64,000 nucleotides of DNA from Rhodococcus sp. 1163 (GTDB lineage: Bacteria; Actinomycetota; Actinomycetes; Mycobacteriales; Mycobacteriaceae): positions 248,001 through 312,000 of the forward strand of contig NZ_MKKX01000038.1 of NCBI RefSeq assembly GCF_002091985.1, read 5' to 3'. Of this stretch, positions 35,205 to 44,758 are shown in pieces. The notes under the pieces were generated by a model, which was not told the DNA's origin, ran no database searches, and worked only from the letters and a program-made list of their open reading frames with translations. Position numbers and translations under genes: made by a program. Numbering within the stretch: position 1 is the stretch's first letter; every line of letters starts with the position of its first letter.

Positions 35205-36242
35205 TCAGGTCGCGCTGCGTTCGTCCGCTCCCATGGCACCCAGTACCGCGCGCCTGGTGCTGGCGTTCCCGGTGATCATGTCTTCACCGACTCCGGTGAC
35301 GAGGAAGTTCCGCCATCGAGTCTCGTCGAATTCCAGGCACGGCGTCGAGGCCAAGAATTCCTCGAGCACGTGCAGGAAATGCATCGGATCGTCGCGGAAC
35401 GGGAAGTGCCCGGCCCCTCGAAACACCGAGAGTCGGGATCCGGGCATCGCGGAATGCGCGAGGTGCGCATGACTGACCGGTATCACCACGTCCCGATCTC
35501 CCCATACGAGCAACACCGGGAGATTCTCGGTGAGATAACACCTGTCGAGCATCGTCACAACCTGGCCACGCCAATCGACGACAGCGCGCAGGGTGCGGAG
35601 GTATGCCTCGTGTGCAGTGGGATCCGGCAGGCCCGCCAGGACGCGCACGAGATCTGGTGTGTCGTGGAGCAAGGCACCCGGCCGCAGCCGCGTCGTATTC
35701 AGTTTTCCGATGAGGTTGCCGGCCAACCTGACGACCGACATGGCTCCGGGGAGACGCAAAAGCTTGACTGCTTCGCTTGCCAACGGCACCGAAGCCAATC
35801 GAAGAAGTGGATGGACATCTTTGGTGACTCCACCGGAGGACACGAGAACGAGTCGGTCCACCACGTGCGGAAATTGGTAGGAGAACTGCATCGCGACACC
35901 GCCGCCGAGCGAGTGGCCGATAACCGTCACATGGTCGATTCCCAGGACGGACAACAGGTCGCGCATGCCGTTGGCGTACGCAGCCACCGAGTAGTCGGCG
36001 CGGGGTTTGTCGGATTGCCCGTGTCCCAACAGATCGGGTGCAATGACCGTGTGGTTCTGGGCAAGATGCGGAATTATTGCGTTCCACGTTTCGGAGTTGT
36101 CACCGATTCCGTGAATCAACAACAGAGCTGGGCCTTCGCCCGCCATCCGGAACGCTCGCCGATAACCATGAATGGTGCGGAAGATCAATTTCGGCTCTGC
36201 ATCGGGAACCGGGCGGAGCTTGCGCGTGCGAGGACTGCTCAT
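35205..36242 (-). CDS. Alpha/beta hydrolase, Rv2715-like
   Basis: A 345-residue alpha/beta hydrolase. The oxyanion segment LLLIHGIGDNSETW is followed by the nucleophile elbow VIGHSLGGGVAMQ (Ser), an acid in VWGDRDVVIP and the His in GAGHFPFRDDP, so the catalytic triad is complete. An N-terminal extension of about 45 residues and a C-terminal tail of about 50 flank the fold. Rv2715 is annotated as a possible hydrolase with no known substrate. The ATG at 36242 has AGGAGG 6 nt upstream. Upstream PAC2 is Rv2714-like, so this pair is preserved. Confidence 0.88.
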   Translation of the reverse strand: MSSPRTRKLRPVPDAEPKLIFRTIHGYRRAFRMAGEGPALLLIHGIGDNSETWNAIIPHLAQNHTVIAPDLLGHGQSDKPRADYSVAAYANGMRDLLSVLGIDHVTVIGHSLGGGVAMQFSYQFPHVVDRLVLVSSGGVTKDVHPLLRLASVPLASEAVKLLRLPGAMSVVRLAGNLIGKLNTTRLRPGALLHDTPDLVRVLAGLPDPTAHEAYLRTLRAVVDWRGQVVTMLDRCYLTENLPVLLVWGDRDVVIPVSHAHLAHSAMPGSRLSVFRGAGHFPFRDDPMHFLHVLEEFLASTPCLEFDETRWRNFLVTGVGEDMITGNASTRRAVLGAMGADERSAT

Positions 36243-36414
36243 GGCGCACCTCCTGATTCCTCAACTTCTGTACTTCCTTGACACTGCTGTACATCCTCGA
36301 CAGCTCTCTCCTCGAAGACTCTCGCACGAGTAAAGACGCTCGATACGACATCGAGAGGAATTCTGGTTACATGTATGTTTCGTTATCCCACAGGGACGCA
36401 ATCTGGACAAACTC

Positions 36415-36454
36415 GGATGGGTGATCGTGTGAACGTTCACACAATCACCCATCC
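36415..36454. terminator. 40-bp near-perfect palindrome after the PAC2 gene
   Basis: Arms 36415-36434 and 36435-36454 are complementary at 19 of 20 positions with no loop; the centre is GAACGTTC. It begins 22 bp after the PAC2 stop on the minus strand, so it may terminate that transcript, but there is no U-tract and the exact symmetry would also suit a dimeric DNA-binding protein. Function is undecided. Confidence 0.55.
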
Positions 36455-36475
36455 AATGGTCGAACTATGTACCGG

Positions 36476-37456
36476 TCAGTGCCCGGTATCGGTGCCGTCC
36501 GTGTCGGTACCTGTCGTATCCAGATCTTCCGGCTCGGCCTCGAACCCGCCCTGCTCGGCGAGGAACTTCTCGAACTCCGCACCCAGCTCATCACCGCTCG
36601 GAAGGCTCTCGTCGCTGGCGAGAAGCGTCGACTGCTGTTCCTGTGCTGCGACGTAGGTGTCGTACTGGCGTTCGAGGGCGTGTACGACCGACTGCACTTC
36701 CTCGTTGCCGGTGATGTGCTCGTCGACCTGCTCTTGCACTCGAGCTGCGGCAGTGCCCAGTGCGACCAACGACAGCTCCAGACCCCCCGCCTCACCGACG
36801 TGTTCGAGCAAGGTCTGCGCGGCACTCGGATAGTCCGTTTGAGCGAGGTAGTGCGGAACGTGGACCGAGAATCCCATCGACACGTGGCCGTGCTGGGCCA
36901 TCCGTAGTTCGAGAAGTGAGGACGCACTACCAGGGACCTGGATGTCACCCGACCAGCTGTGCTCCTCGGAGATCAACGACTTGTCCGAGGAATGCGCGGT
37001 GACGCCCAGTGGACGAGTGTGAGGGATCGCCATCGGGATCGACCCGAGTCCGATGGTCCGACGCACTCCCAGTTGCTCGGCCAGCAGACGAACTGCAGTG
37101 GAGAACTTCTCCCACCGAAGGTCCGGTTCCATTCCGGCAAGAAGCAGGAACGGCGTGCCGGCGTTGTCCTTGACTGCATACAGATTGAGCTCTGGCGCGT
37201 CGTAATCCGAGAAGTGATCGGTTTTGAACGTCATCGTCGGCCGACGTGAGCGGTAGTCGATCAGCTCGTCGACATCGAACGAAGCGACAAGTTCCGTCTC
37301 GAGCGTGTCACGAAGGTGCTTGGTGGCGAGTTTTACTGCGTGACCTGCATCGGAGAAGCCTTCGAGTCCATGTACCAACACCGGACCGACACCGTCACCG
37401 GACATCGTTTGCGGCGCCGGAAATTCCAGCTCGTACATATTCGATTGTTCGTCCAT
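36476..37456 (-). CDS. PAC2-family protein, Rv2714-like
   Basis: A 326-residue cytoplasmic protein of the PAC2 (proteasome assembly chaperone-like, DUF75) family. The fold segments are GPVLVHGLEGFSDAGHAVKL, FLLLAGMEPDLRWEKF, GLGSIPMAIPHTRP and VPHYLAQTDYPSAA. The C-terminal 80 residues are Glu/Asp-rich. M. tuberculosis Rv2714 has a solved PAC2 structure but no proven role; a proteasome link in actinobacteria is not shown. The ATG at 37456 follows AAAGGGG about 7 nt upstream. It is separated from the downstream hydrolase by a 40-bp palindrome. Confidence 0.87.
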   Translation of the reverse strand: MDEQSNMYELEFPAPQTMSGDGVGPVLVHGLEGFSDAGHAVKLATKHLRDTLETELVASFDVDELIDYRSRRPTMTFKTDHFSDYDAPELNLYAVKDNAGTPFLLLAGMEPDLRWEKFSTAVRLLAEQLGVRRTIGLGSIPMAIPHTRPLGVTAHSSDKSLISEEHSWSGDIQVPGSASSLLELRMAQHGHVSMGFSVHVPHYLAQTDYPSAAQTLLEHVGEAGGLELSLVALGTAAARVQEQVDEHITGNEEVQSVVHALERQYDTYVAAQEQQSTLLASDESLPSGDELGAEFEKFLAEQGGFEAEPEDLDTTGTDTDGTDTGH

Positions 37457-37693
37457 GGCCGAACCCCTTTCCGTTTCTTCGTGCCCACTCGGGGCCAGCA
37501 CCACGGCCGTAACCGACCTCGCGTGGAGAATACCCGTCGGTTCGGCGTGGCGATCGCGCTGCCGTGAGTACGGCTACTACCTAGGGAGAACGCCGAGAAA
37601 CACCGAGTTCATTCCCGCAGGCGTCGCTGGTCCTGCACACGTTGTGGGAGTCTGGTCTACAGAGATCACAAGTTGAACGTCGAAGGAGTACTT

Positions 37694-38779
37694 ATGCCGC
37701 AGCAGGTGCGTGCCGTCGTCGCCAAGGCCAAGGGCGAAGCGGTGTCGATCGAGACGATCACGATTCCGGATCCGGGCCCCAACGACGTCGTAGTCAAGAT
37801 CGACGCGTGCGGCGTCTGCCACACGGATCTGGCTTACCGCGACGGCGGAATCAATGACGAGTACCCCTTCATGCTCGGGCACGAGGCGGCAGGAACTGTG
37901 GAAACTGTCGGCGACGCGGTGACGCACGTCGAGGTCGGCGACTTCGTGGTGCTGAACTGGCGCGCAGTATGTGGCGAGTGTCGGGCATGCAAGAAGGGCA
38001 CACCCTGGTACTGCTTCGATACGCACAATGCCTCGCAAAAGATGACGCTCGCAGATGGCACGGAACTCACGCCTGCGCTCGGTATCGGCGCGTTCGCAGA
38101 CAAGACTCTCGTTCACGAGCGGCAGTGCACCAAGGTTGCGCCGGGCTCGGACCCGGCGGTCGTCGGGCTGATCGGCTGCGGTGTCATGGCAGGTATCGGC
38201 GCCGCGATGAACACCGGCAACGTCTCGCGCGGTGACTCGGTTGCAGTCATCGGCTGCGGTGGTGTCGGCGACGCGGCCATCGCCGGAGCAAAGCTGGCAG
38301 GCGCGACGAAGATCATCGCTGTCGATCGGGACAAGGGAAAGCTCGAGTGGGCGAAGGACTTGGGCGCTACCCATACGGTGGACGCGTCAGCGGTCGACCC
38401 AGTCGAAGCCATCCAGGAATTGACCGGTGGGTTCGGCGCTGACGTGGTGATCGATGCTGTCGGTCGACCGGAGACGTGGAAGCAGGCGTTCTACGCTCGC
38501 GATCTGGCCGGCACAGTTGTTCTGGTGGGTGTGCCGACGCCGGAGATGACACTCGAGATGCCTTTGGTCGATTTCTTCTCCCGAGGTGGCTCGCTCAAGT
38601 CTTCTTGGTACGGCGATTGTCTCCCGGAGCGGGACTTCCCGATGCTCGTCGACCTCTACGAGCAGGGTCGATTGCCACTGGAGAAGTTCGTTACCGAACG
38701 AATCGGAATCGACGACGTGGAAGCGGCGTTCACTGCGATGCACGACGGCAAGGTGCTGCGTTCGGTGGTCATCCTATGA
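37694..38779 (+). CDS. mscR: NAD/mycothiol-dependent formaldehyde dehydrogenase (S-nitrosomycothiol reductase)
   Basis: A 361-residue zinc-dependent class III-type alcohol dehydrogenase. It oxidises S-hydroxymethylmycothiol to S-formylmycothiol and can reduce S-nitrosomycothiol. The catalytic zinc ligand is in ACGVCHTDL; the structural zinc site is [15 protein letters not shown], and the nucleotide fold is [16 protein letters not shown]. The segments NWRAVCGEC and [20 protein letters not shown] fit the MscR family. The ATG at 37694 has AAGGAG 6 nt upstream. Its stop overlaps the MBL gene start (ATGA), as with M. tuberculosis Rv2259/Rv2260. The chosen neighbourhood differs from mycobacteria, where it is not beside Rv2714. 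Confidence 0.93.
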   Translation: MPQQVRAVVAKAKGEAVSIETITIPDPGPNDVVVKIDACGVCHTDLAYRDGGINDEYPFMLGHEAAGTVETVGDAVTHVEVGDFVVLNWRAVCGECRACKKGTPWYCFDTHNASQKMTLADGTELTPALGIGAFADKTLVHERQCTKVAPGSDPAVVGLIGCGVMAGIGAAMNTGNVSRGDSVAVIGCGGVGDAAIAGAKLAGATKIIAVDRDKGKLEWAKDLGATHTVDASAVDPVEAIQELTGGFGADVVIDAVGRPETWKQAFYARDLAGTVVLVGVPTPEMTLEMPLVDFFSRGGSLKSSWYGDCLPERDFPMLVDLYEQGRLPLEKFVTERIGIDDVEAAFTAMHDGKVLRSVVIL

Positions 38780-39408
38780 GCGGAAAGCTGCGCATACAGA
38801 GGGTGGTGACGTCTGGGACGTTCAGTCTCGACGGGGGTACCTGGGACGTCGAGAACAACATCTGGTTGATCGGTGACGACACCGAGGTGGTGATCGTCGA
38901 TGCAGCGCACCAGCAGCAACCGATCCTGGACGCGGTCGGTAACCGAACCGTCAAGGCCATCATCTGCACGCACGGCCACAACGACCACGTGACGGTCGCC
39001 CCGCAGCTTTCGCAGGCTCTCGATGCCCCGGTACTGCTTCACCCAGCGGACGACATGCTGTGGGAGCAGACTCATCCGGGTGTCACGCATCGGGCCGTCG
39101 AGGACGGTGACCGGATCTCGATAGCGGGAACCGACATCGTCGCTATCCACACGCCCGGCCATTCACCAGGCTCCACCTGCCTGTACGTACCCGAAGCTGG
39201 AGAGTTGTTCAGCGGAGACACCTTGTTCTCCGGTGGACCCGGAGCGACAGGGCGTTCGTATTCGGACTTCCCGACGATCATCGGTTCCATCCGGGACAAG
39301 CTGTTCGCCCTTCCAGCCGAGACGCGCGTCAAGACCGGTCATGGTGACGGCACCAGCATCGGCGACGAGTCTCCGCATCTGGAGGAATGGATCAAGCGCG
39401 GGTCGTGA
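38776..39408 (+). CDS. MBL-fold hydrolase partner of MscR, Rv2260-like
   Basis: A 210-residue metallo-beta-lactamase-fold hydrolase. Metal ligands are in THGHNDHV (HxHxDH), GHSPGST and SGDTLF, with a distal GHGDGT, the glyoxalase II-type set. It begins inside the mscR stop (ATGA at 38776-38779), so the two proteins are made together. The likely role is hydrolysis of S-formylmycothiol to formate and mycothiol, finishing formaldehyde detoxification. This is an inference from linkage; no substrate data can be read from the sequence. Confidence 0.9.
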   Translation: MSGKLRIQRVVTSGTFSLDGGTWDVENNIWLIGDDTEVVIVDAAHQQQPILDAVGNRTVKAIICTHGHNDHVTVAPQLSQALDAPVLLHPADDMLWEQTHPGVTHRAVEDGDRISIAGTDIVAIHTPGHSPGSTCLYVPEAGELFSGDTLFSGGPGATGRSYSDFPTIIGSIRDKLFALPAETRVKTGHGDGTSIGDESPHLEEWIKRGS

Positions 39409-39564
39409 GTCGCCCGGATCACCGGCAATCACGGTAGAGCTCGGCCTGTCTCCCGCCTTGTTCACCACTCGAATGAGAAGGTAGAACCGGGCGGGAGCCG
39501 GTTATCCGCAGGCGCCGACGCGATGCCCAAGACAGATTCGTCTGCGAATACTGGAGGACCTTCC

Positions 39565-40299
39565 GTGCTGTGCCGTTCCGTATCGAGATCTCGCCCGCTT
39601 CTGATCGCGGTCGGGGCGACAGCTTTCCTATCGCTCGCCGGATGTGGATCCGCGGTGACCGGCACCGCTGAAGCCGGCGGCCAGGGGTCGACGTCGATTT
39701 CATCTCGAGACGGGTCGAATACACCTGGAGACGGACAGGATCTCGGCGCGCTTCTGATCGATCCATCCCAGTTCCCAGCCCCGTACGAGGCCATAGTCCT
39801 CCCTCCACAAGCGATTGCACAGGCGTCCCCGGATCTCACCGGAATTCCTGCTGGCGCCGAGGTATCCCCAGCAGGCTGCAAGCCCACGGAACCAAGTTCG
39901 GCGCCGGGTAGCGCTGCGTTGATCGTCGGAACCGACAACGCCAACCGGTCCACGATTTCGATCGAACTGACCGTGGTCGACGAGCCTCTGTCGGTACGTG
40001 AGGAGCAACTTCAGCAGTGCGGTGAGGTCGAGGCAACCAAATCCGGTGCCACCTCCGTCATCCGGTCGACTATCTCCCCGGCGCCTCCGATCAATGCCGA
40101 CGAGACACTTGCGGTGAAACAGACCGTGAATTCTGGTACCGGCGCGGACTCGGTGACGCAGTCGATGCTCACGTTGATGGCTCAGGTCGACGACGTCCGG
40201 ATAGCAGCAACGTTCATGTCATTCGACAACTCCGCGCCGGATGCGGCCGTGTTGGACGAGTTGTTCACCGCTGCAGTCCAGAAAGTGAACGCCGGATAG
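39565..40299 (+). CDS. Conserved lipoprotein with a PknH-sensor-like domain
   Basis: A 244-residue lipoprotein. The signal peptide is 26 residues long with lipobox FLSLAGC, so Cys27 is lipidated. The mature part starts with a Ser/Gly/Thr linker and then a domain with two widely spaced cysteines (AGCKPTE and QQCGEVE), reminiscent of the sensor domain of LppH/PknH_C-type proteins; that resemblance is tentative. GTG at 39565 is chosen because GGAGGA lies 6 nt upstream (39553-39558); an ATG at 39523 would put a charged run before the signal. No function is known. It sits between the MBL gene and DUF4192. Confidence 0.72.
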   Translation: MLCRSVSRSRPLLIAVGATAFLSLAGCGSAVTGTAEAGGQGSTSISSRDGSNTPGDGQDLGALLIDPSQFPAPYEAIVLPPQAIAQASPDLTGIPAGAEVSPAGCKPTEPSSAPGSAALIVGTDNANRSTISIELTVVDEPLSVREEQLQQCGEVEATKSGATSVIRSTISPAPPINADETLAVKQTVNSGTGADSVTQSMLTLMAQVDDVRIAATFMSFDNSAPDAAVLDELFTAAVQKVNAG

Positions 40300-40436
40300 C
40301 ACGACCGTCCGACGGTAAGCGTCGGATCTCGAACGTGTGGGCCGTGTTCTCCACAGGATCGAGCGCTGTCCACAGCCATGTTCCGGCCCAGGTCGCAGAT
40401 CTGTCGATCGAATGTCGACAAGCCATTGTTCTCGCC

Positions 40437-41561
40437 ATGACGACGTTCCCTGACAATCGACCCACTCCACCGATGCTGGCCACGGTGTCGGCTACCGGTG
40501 ATCTGATCGCTGCCATCCCGGCAATGCTCGGCTTCGCCCCTTCGCGATCTCTCCTGCTCATCTGCCTGGACGGCCGGATCGGCGAAAGCCTCACTATCGG
40601 CACAGTGATGCGTCACGATCTGAGTTTTCCCGACCCCGACCTGACACAGCGCTCGGTAAGCACGGAGATGGCCGATGTGATCGACCGCTTCGCCGCCGTC
40701 TGCTTGCGGGATGAGGTTCGCACGGCCATCGCTGTCATCGTCGATGACGGAAGGAAGACCTCTGTGGGATCCGGCCGCGGTGATGCCCGTTACCAGGCTC
40801 TCGGGAGCCGGCTCGAGGACCGACTCCAGGCGCGGGGCACCCACTTGCTCGATACGTTCCTGACCGCGAACATCGCGCATGGATGCGCATGGATCTCGCT
40901 GACCGAGCCGCGAGAGAAGGGGACCGTATCGGATCCGCGGTCTTCGTCCGTGACGCTCGCGTATGTGCTCGGGGGGAGGGCAATGCTGGAGTCCAGAGAA
41001 GCGCTCGCAGATCTGTTGCAGCCCTTGGACACCGCACTGAGCAGGCAGGTGCGCGCGTGCATAGGCGCGGCACAAGAAGAGGACCTGCCCTCGGAACGAA
41101 CCTCCATCGAACGAATCCTTCGAGAGATCGGTCGGTGGGCACAATCGCCACTCGATCATCCGAGATCGCTCGAGCTTTCGGCGGCGCAGATCGCCGAGTT
41201 CGGGGTTGCCTTGACGCGCTTCATGGTTCGCGACAGCATGCTCGCCTTGGTCCTCCACGACTGCGCTGCCACCGCCGAGCAACTGTGGTCGCATTTGTCG
41301 CGTACGTTGCCTGCACCCGAGCGGGCGTGCCCGGCAACATTGCTCGGGTTCAGCGCTTACGCACGCGGTGACGGAGTAATGGCAGGGGTTGCGATCGAAC
41401 TAGCCTTGGCCGCCGACCCCGACTATTCACTCGCACGCCTCCTCGACTCCGCCTTGAACGCCGGTGCCCGTCCGGAGATGATCAGAGAAGTCGCGCTCAG
41501 TGGCTACGCGGTCGCCGAACTGTGTGGCGTCCGTTTGTCGCCACCTACGAGCGCGCGGTGA
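40437..41561 (+). CDS. DUF4192 domain-containing protein, Rv2712c-like
   Basis: A 374-residue cytoplasmic protein matching DUF4192 ([30 protein letters not shown] at the N-terminus, in three parts, and [35 protein letters not shown] near the C-terminus, in parts). The repeat-like C-terminal helices resemble TPR units. Its function is unknown, but in mycobacteria Rv2712c lies next to ideR as here. The ATG at 40437 lacks a strong ribosome site. Its last 17 bp overlap the end of galE on the opposite strand. Confidence 0.85.
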   Translation: MTTFPDNRPTPPMLATVSATGDLIAAIPAMLGFAPSRSLLLICLDGRIGESLTIGTVMRHDLSFPDPDLTQRSVSTEMADVIDRFAAVCLRDEVRTAIAVIVDDGRKTSVGSGRGDARYQALGSRLEDRLQARGTHLLDTFLTANIAHGCAWISLTEPREKGTVSDPRSSSVTLAYVLGGRAMLESREALADLLQPLDTALSRQVRACIGAAQEEDLPSERTSIERILREIGRWAQSPLDHPRSLELSAAQIAEFGVALTRFMVRDSMLALVLHDCAATAEQLWSHLSRTLPAPERACPATLLGFSAYARGDGVMAGVAIELALAADPDYSLARLLDSALNAGARPEMIREVALSGYAVAELCGVRLSPPTSAR

Positions 41562-42540
41562 CTCGTACCGCGTGGGATCGGTCTCCGAGATTCTGCAGGA
41601 ACGTCCATGCGTCCGCGACGATGACGTCGAGATCGGTGAAACGCGGAGTCCACCCCAATTCCGAGATGGCACGATCGCTCGAAGCGATCAGGACAGCAGG
41701 GTCACCTGCGCGACGGGGTGCATCCTCGACGGTGATGGGGAGGCCTGTCACACGTGTGCACGCGTCGATGACCTCACGGACGGAGAATCCGGTCCCGCTG
41801 CCGAGGTTGTAAATCCGATGACTGCTCGGTGTCGATGCCTCCAGCGCCAGGATATGAGCCTCGGCCAGATCCGCGACATGAATGTAGTCGCGTACCGCAG
41901 TTCCGTCCGGTGTCGGATAGTCGGAACCGAAGACCGAAATCTTCTCGCGTTGGCCCAGAGCCGTTTGCAGCACGAGCGGAATCAGATGCGTCTCGACAAC
42001 CCGATTCTCGCCGAACTTCTCGTAAGCACCAGCGACGTTGAAATATCGCAGGCTGGTGGCGGCCAAACCATATGCCGCTGAATACGACGTGATCGCGTGA
42101 TCGATCGCCAATTTGGTTGCACCGTAAGGATTGGTCGGCGCTGTCGGTGCATCCTCGGTGATCGGTGTCTTCTGCGGCTCACCGTATGTGGCAGCGGTCG
42201 AAGAGAACACCAACCGAGGGGTGTTCGACTCGCGAATCGCATCGAGCAACGCGAGCGTGGTCACTACGTTGCCGGACCAGTACTTTGCCGGCGCGACAAC
42301 TGATTCACCGACAAGCGACTGGGCGGCGAAATGCAATACCCCATCGAATTTCGTTTCGGATAACAGCGAGGCCGCGACATCCTTGATGTCGGCTTCGACG
42401 AACGTCGCGTTCGCCGGGACGGCCTCGCTGTTTCCGGTGGACAAATTGTCGACGACGACGACGTCATGTCCTCGATCGACAAGTACCGCCGCGCAGACAC
42501 TGCCCACGTAGCCGGCACCGCCGGTCACCAAAAGTCTCAC
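41545..42540 (-). CDS. galE: UDP-glucose 4-epimerase GalE
   Basis: A 331-residue short-chain dehydrogenase-type epimerase converting UDP-glucose and UDP-galactose, the source of UDP-Gal for the arabinogalactan of the cell wall. The NAD motif GGAGYVGS is at 7-14, the catalytic Tyr139/Lys143 in [11 protein letters not shown], and the Ser/Thr of the triad in [10 protein letters not shown]. The start at 42540 ([14 protein letters not shown]) is the natural one. It follows ideR by 68 bp on the same strand; dtxR-galE pairing is also seen in corynebacteria. The 3' end overlaps DUF4192. Confidence 0.96.
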   Translation of the reverse strand: MRLLVTGGAGYVGSVCAAVLVDRGHDVVVVDNLSTGNSEAVPANATFVEADIKDVAASLLSETKFDGVLHFAAQSLVGESVVAPAKYWSGNVVTTLALLDAIRESNTPRLVFSSTAATYGEPQKTPITEDAPTAPTNPYGATKLAIDHAITSYSAAYGLAATSLRYFNVAGAYEKFGENRVVETHLIPLVLQTALGQREKISVFGSDYPTPDGTAVRDYIHVADLAEAHILALEASTPSSHRIYNLGSGTGFSVREVIDACTRVTGLPITVEDAPRRAGDPAVLIASSDRAISELGWTPRFTDLDVIVADAWTFLQNLGDRSHAVRVTARS

Positions 42541-42608
42541 TACTTCATCTCCTCGTAGGGCCGAAGGCCGCTCGATGTATGCCGGCCTCCGCGCCTCGAC
42601 GCGATGAA

Positions 42609-43295
42609 CTAGACCAACTTCACCTGAACGGCGTGAGCCATTTCTTCCGAAATATCGATTCCCTCATGACCTGGAACGGTAATGGTGACCGTGCCGGGCT
42701 TGGCCTCGACTGTAACCCGGGCGTCTGGGACGACACCCGCATCACGCAACTGTGCGATGACCTCCGGATCGGATTGGACGTGCTCTGCGAGTCGACGCAC
42801 GACCACCGCCGTCGGGTGGCCGTGGGAGACGTCCGTCAAGCGAATCAAATCTTCGTGGACCGCCACCGGCTGGCCAAGACCCAACTCATCCAAACCTGGA
42901 ATCGGGTTGCCGTAGGGCGAGGTCGTCGGATTGTTCAGTACAGCGACGAGACGACGTTCCACCTCTTCGCTCATCACGTGTTCCCAACGGCATGCCTCGG
43001 CGTGCACGTCTTCCCAGCGAAGACCGATGATGTCGACCAGCAGTCGCTCGGCCAGTCGATGCTTGCGCATCACCGACACGGCGAGTCCGCGTCCCTTCTC
43101 GGTCAGCTCCAGGTGGCGGTCGCCCGCGACGGAAAGCAGCCCGTCACGTTCCATCCTGGCCACAGTCTGACTGACGGTAGGACCACTTTGTTCGAGGCGT
43201 TCGGCGATACGTGCCCGCAAAGGCACCACACCCTCTTCCTCCAAATCGTAAATCGTGCGGAGGTACATCTCCGTGGTGTCGACCAGATCCTTCAC
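42609..43295 (-). CDS. ideR: Iron-dependent repressor IdeR (DtxR family)
   Basis: A 228-residue Fe(II)-dependent repressor controlling iron uptake and storage. It has the winged helix ([20 protein letters not shown]), the dimer/metal domain and an SH3-like C-terminal domain. Metal ligands match M. tuberculosis IdeR: Met10, Cys102, Glu105 and His106 at site 2, and His79, Glu83 and His98 at site 1. The GTG at 43295 ([20 protein letters not shown]) is the correct family start; AAGGGGTTGA precedes it. Upstream is divergent acuC. sigB, its neighbour in mycobacteria, is 4.3 kb away. No iron box was seen near it. Confidence 0.96.
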   Translation of the reverse strand: MKDLVDTTEMYLRTIYDLEEEGVVPLRARIAERLEQSGPTVSQTVARMERDGLLSVAGDRHLELTEKGRGLAVSVMRKHRLAERLLVDIIGLRWEDVHAEACRWEHVMSEEVERRLVAVLNNPTTSPYGNPIPGLDELGLGQPVAVHEDLIRLTDVSHGHPTAVVVRRLAEHVQSDPEVIAQLRDAGVVPDARVTVEAKPGTVTITVPGHEGIDISEEMAHAVQVKLV

Positions 43296-43468
43296 ACTCA
43301 ACCCCTTCGTCCTGGCCGATTCTACCGTTGATCGGCGCGTATAGGTGTTCCAGCCCGTTCCGCTGGCGAGCCGGACGGTACCGAGACTCGTAACGGAGGC
43401 AACGTTCGGCGATGCTCGCACAGTGCCGTTGCCCGCAGAGTGCCCTCGCGGCACGTAGCGTGTCCGTC

Positions 43469-44758
43469 ATGGCAGACCAGGTGGCTCGATCACCGTTCCA
43501 GAATCCGGCAGCCGCCGAAGACATCGTCGTGTGGAGCGCGGAGTACCTCTCGTATCGGTGGAGCGATGACCACCCCATGAACCCGACCCGACTGGATCTG
43601 ACCATGTCGCTGGCGCGGCAGATCGGCGTGCTCGACGGCATCGAACTCGTGGAGCCGATCGCCGCACCGGATTCGGAGCTGCTGAGGATTCACACTCCGG
43701 CCTACATCGAAGCGGTCAAGCGTGCACCGGAGAAACTTGCCGCTTCGGAGAAACTCGCATCGGCCGGCCACCCGGAGGAACCGGAACACGGGCTCGGCGG
43801 GGACGACAATCCGATCTTTCAGCGCATGCACGAAGCCAGCGCGATGCTGACCGGCGGTTCTCTGGCAGCAGCCCGGGAGATTGCGTCCGGACGGGCTCGG
43901 CGAGCTGTCAGCATCGGCGGCGGGATGCACCACGCCATGGCGGACTGGGCATCTGGTTTCTGCGTGTACAACGACGCCGCGATCGCAATTTCGTGGTTGC
44001 TGGACAACGGGTTCGATCGAATTGCGTATATCGATGTCGATGCACACCACGGTGACGGGGTGCAGCATGCCTTCATCGATGATCCGAGGGTGCTGACCGT
44101 GTCTTTGCACCAACATCCGGCGACGTTGTGGCCCAACACCGGGTGGTCGAGCGAAGTCGGTTCCGGCGCTGCGGAGGGCACGGCAATCAACGTTCCACTC
44201 CTACCTGGCACCGGTGACCGACTGTGGTTACGCGCTTTCCATGCGATCGTGCCGGGGGCCATCTCGGCGTTCCGCCCTCAGATCATCGTGAGCCAATGTG
44301 GAGTCGACAGTCACCGAGAGGATCCGCTTGCGGACCTCGCCCTCACCGTCGACGGCCAGAACGCCGCTTTTCTCGCTATGCGTGACCTCGCGGACGAGCA
44401 TTCGGAGGGGCGATGGCTGGCAGTCGGCGGAGGTGGTTACGGACTGGTTCGCGTGGTCCCCAGAGCGTGGACCCATCTGATCGCCGCAGCCCTCGGTCGC
44501 CCGATAGACCCTGCGATGCCTCTGCCCGACCTTTGGCGCGATCGGGTTCGACACTTGGCGCCCAGCGTCGACCTGCCACAGGCGATGGGTGACGGTGGCG
44601 ATGTGGACTATCCCGCGTGGGATGGCCCAGGGGGTGCTGTCCAGGGATCGATCGAAGCAGCCGATCGTGCACTCGAAAGGGTGGATTCGGCGATCATCGC
44701 CACTCGCAGAGCGAGCTTCCCGCTTCTCGGACTCGACCCGGAGGATCCTCGTGACTGA
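43469..44758 (+). CDS. acuC: Histone deacetylase-family protein AcuC
   Basis: A 429-residue zinc-dependent deacetylase of the arginase/HDAC fold. Active-site segments are GGGMHHAMADWASGFCVYND with the His pair, DVDAHHGDGVQHAF with Asp/His zinc ligands, SQCGVDSHREDPLADLALT, and GGGGYGLVRVVPRAW. AcuC deacetylates acetyl-CoA synthetase in Bacillus, restoring its activity. The ATG at 43469 (MADQVARSPF) gives the family start; an earlier frame begins at 43412. Its 3' end overlaps the Pat start by 8 bp, so the acetylation eraser and writer are coupled. Confidence 0.93.
   Translation: MADQVARSPFQNPAAAEDIVVWSAEYLSYRWSDDHPMNPTRLDLTMSLARQIGVLDGIELVEPIAAPDSELLRIHTPAYIEAVKRAPEKLAASEKLASAGHPEEPEHGLGGDDNPIFQRMHEASAMLTGGSLAAAREIASGRARRAVSIGGGMHHAMADWASGFCVYNDAAIAISWLLDNGFDRIAYIDVDAHHGDGVQHAFIDDPRVLTVSLHQHPATLWPNTGWSSEVGSGAAEGTAINVPLLPGTGDRLWLRAFHAIVPGAISAFRPQIIVSQCGVDSHREDPLADLALTVDGQNAAFLAMRDLADEHSEGRWLAVGGGGYGLVRVVPRAWTHLIAAALGRPIDPAMPLPDLWRDRVRHLAPSVDLPQAMGDGGDVDYPAWDGPGGAVQGSIEAADRALERVDSAIIATRRASFPLLGLDPEDPRD

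Noticed and set aside
34911-36281. 456-codon open frame on the plus strand
   Set aside because: Covers the start of the DUF3516 gene and the whole alpha/beta hydrolase on the other strand; no domain seen.
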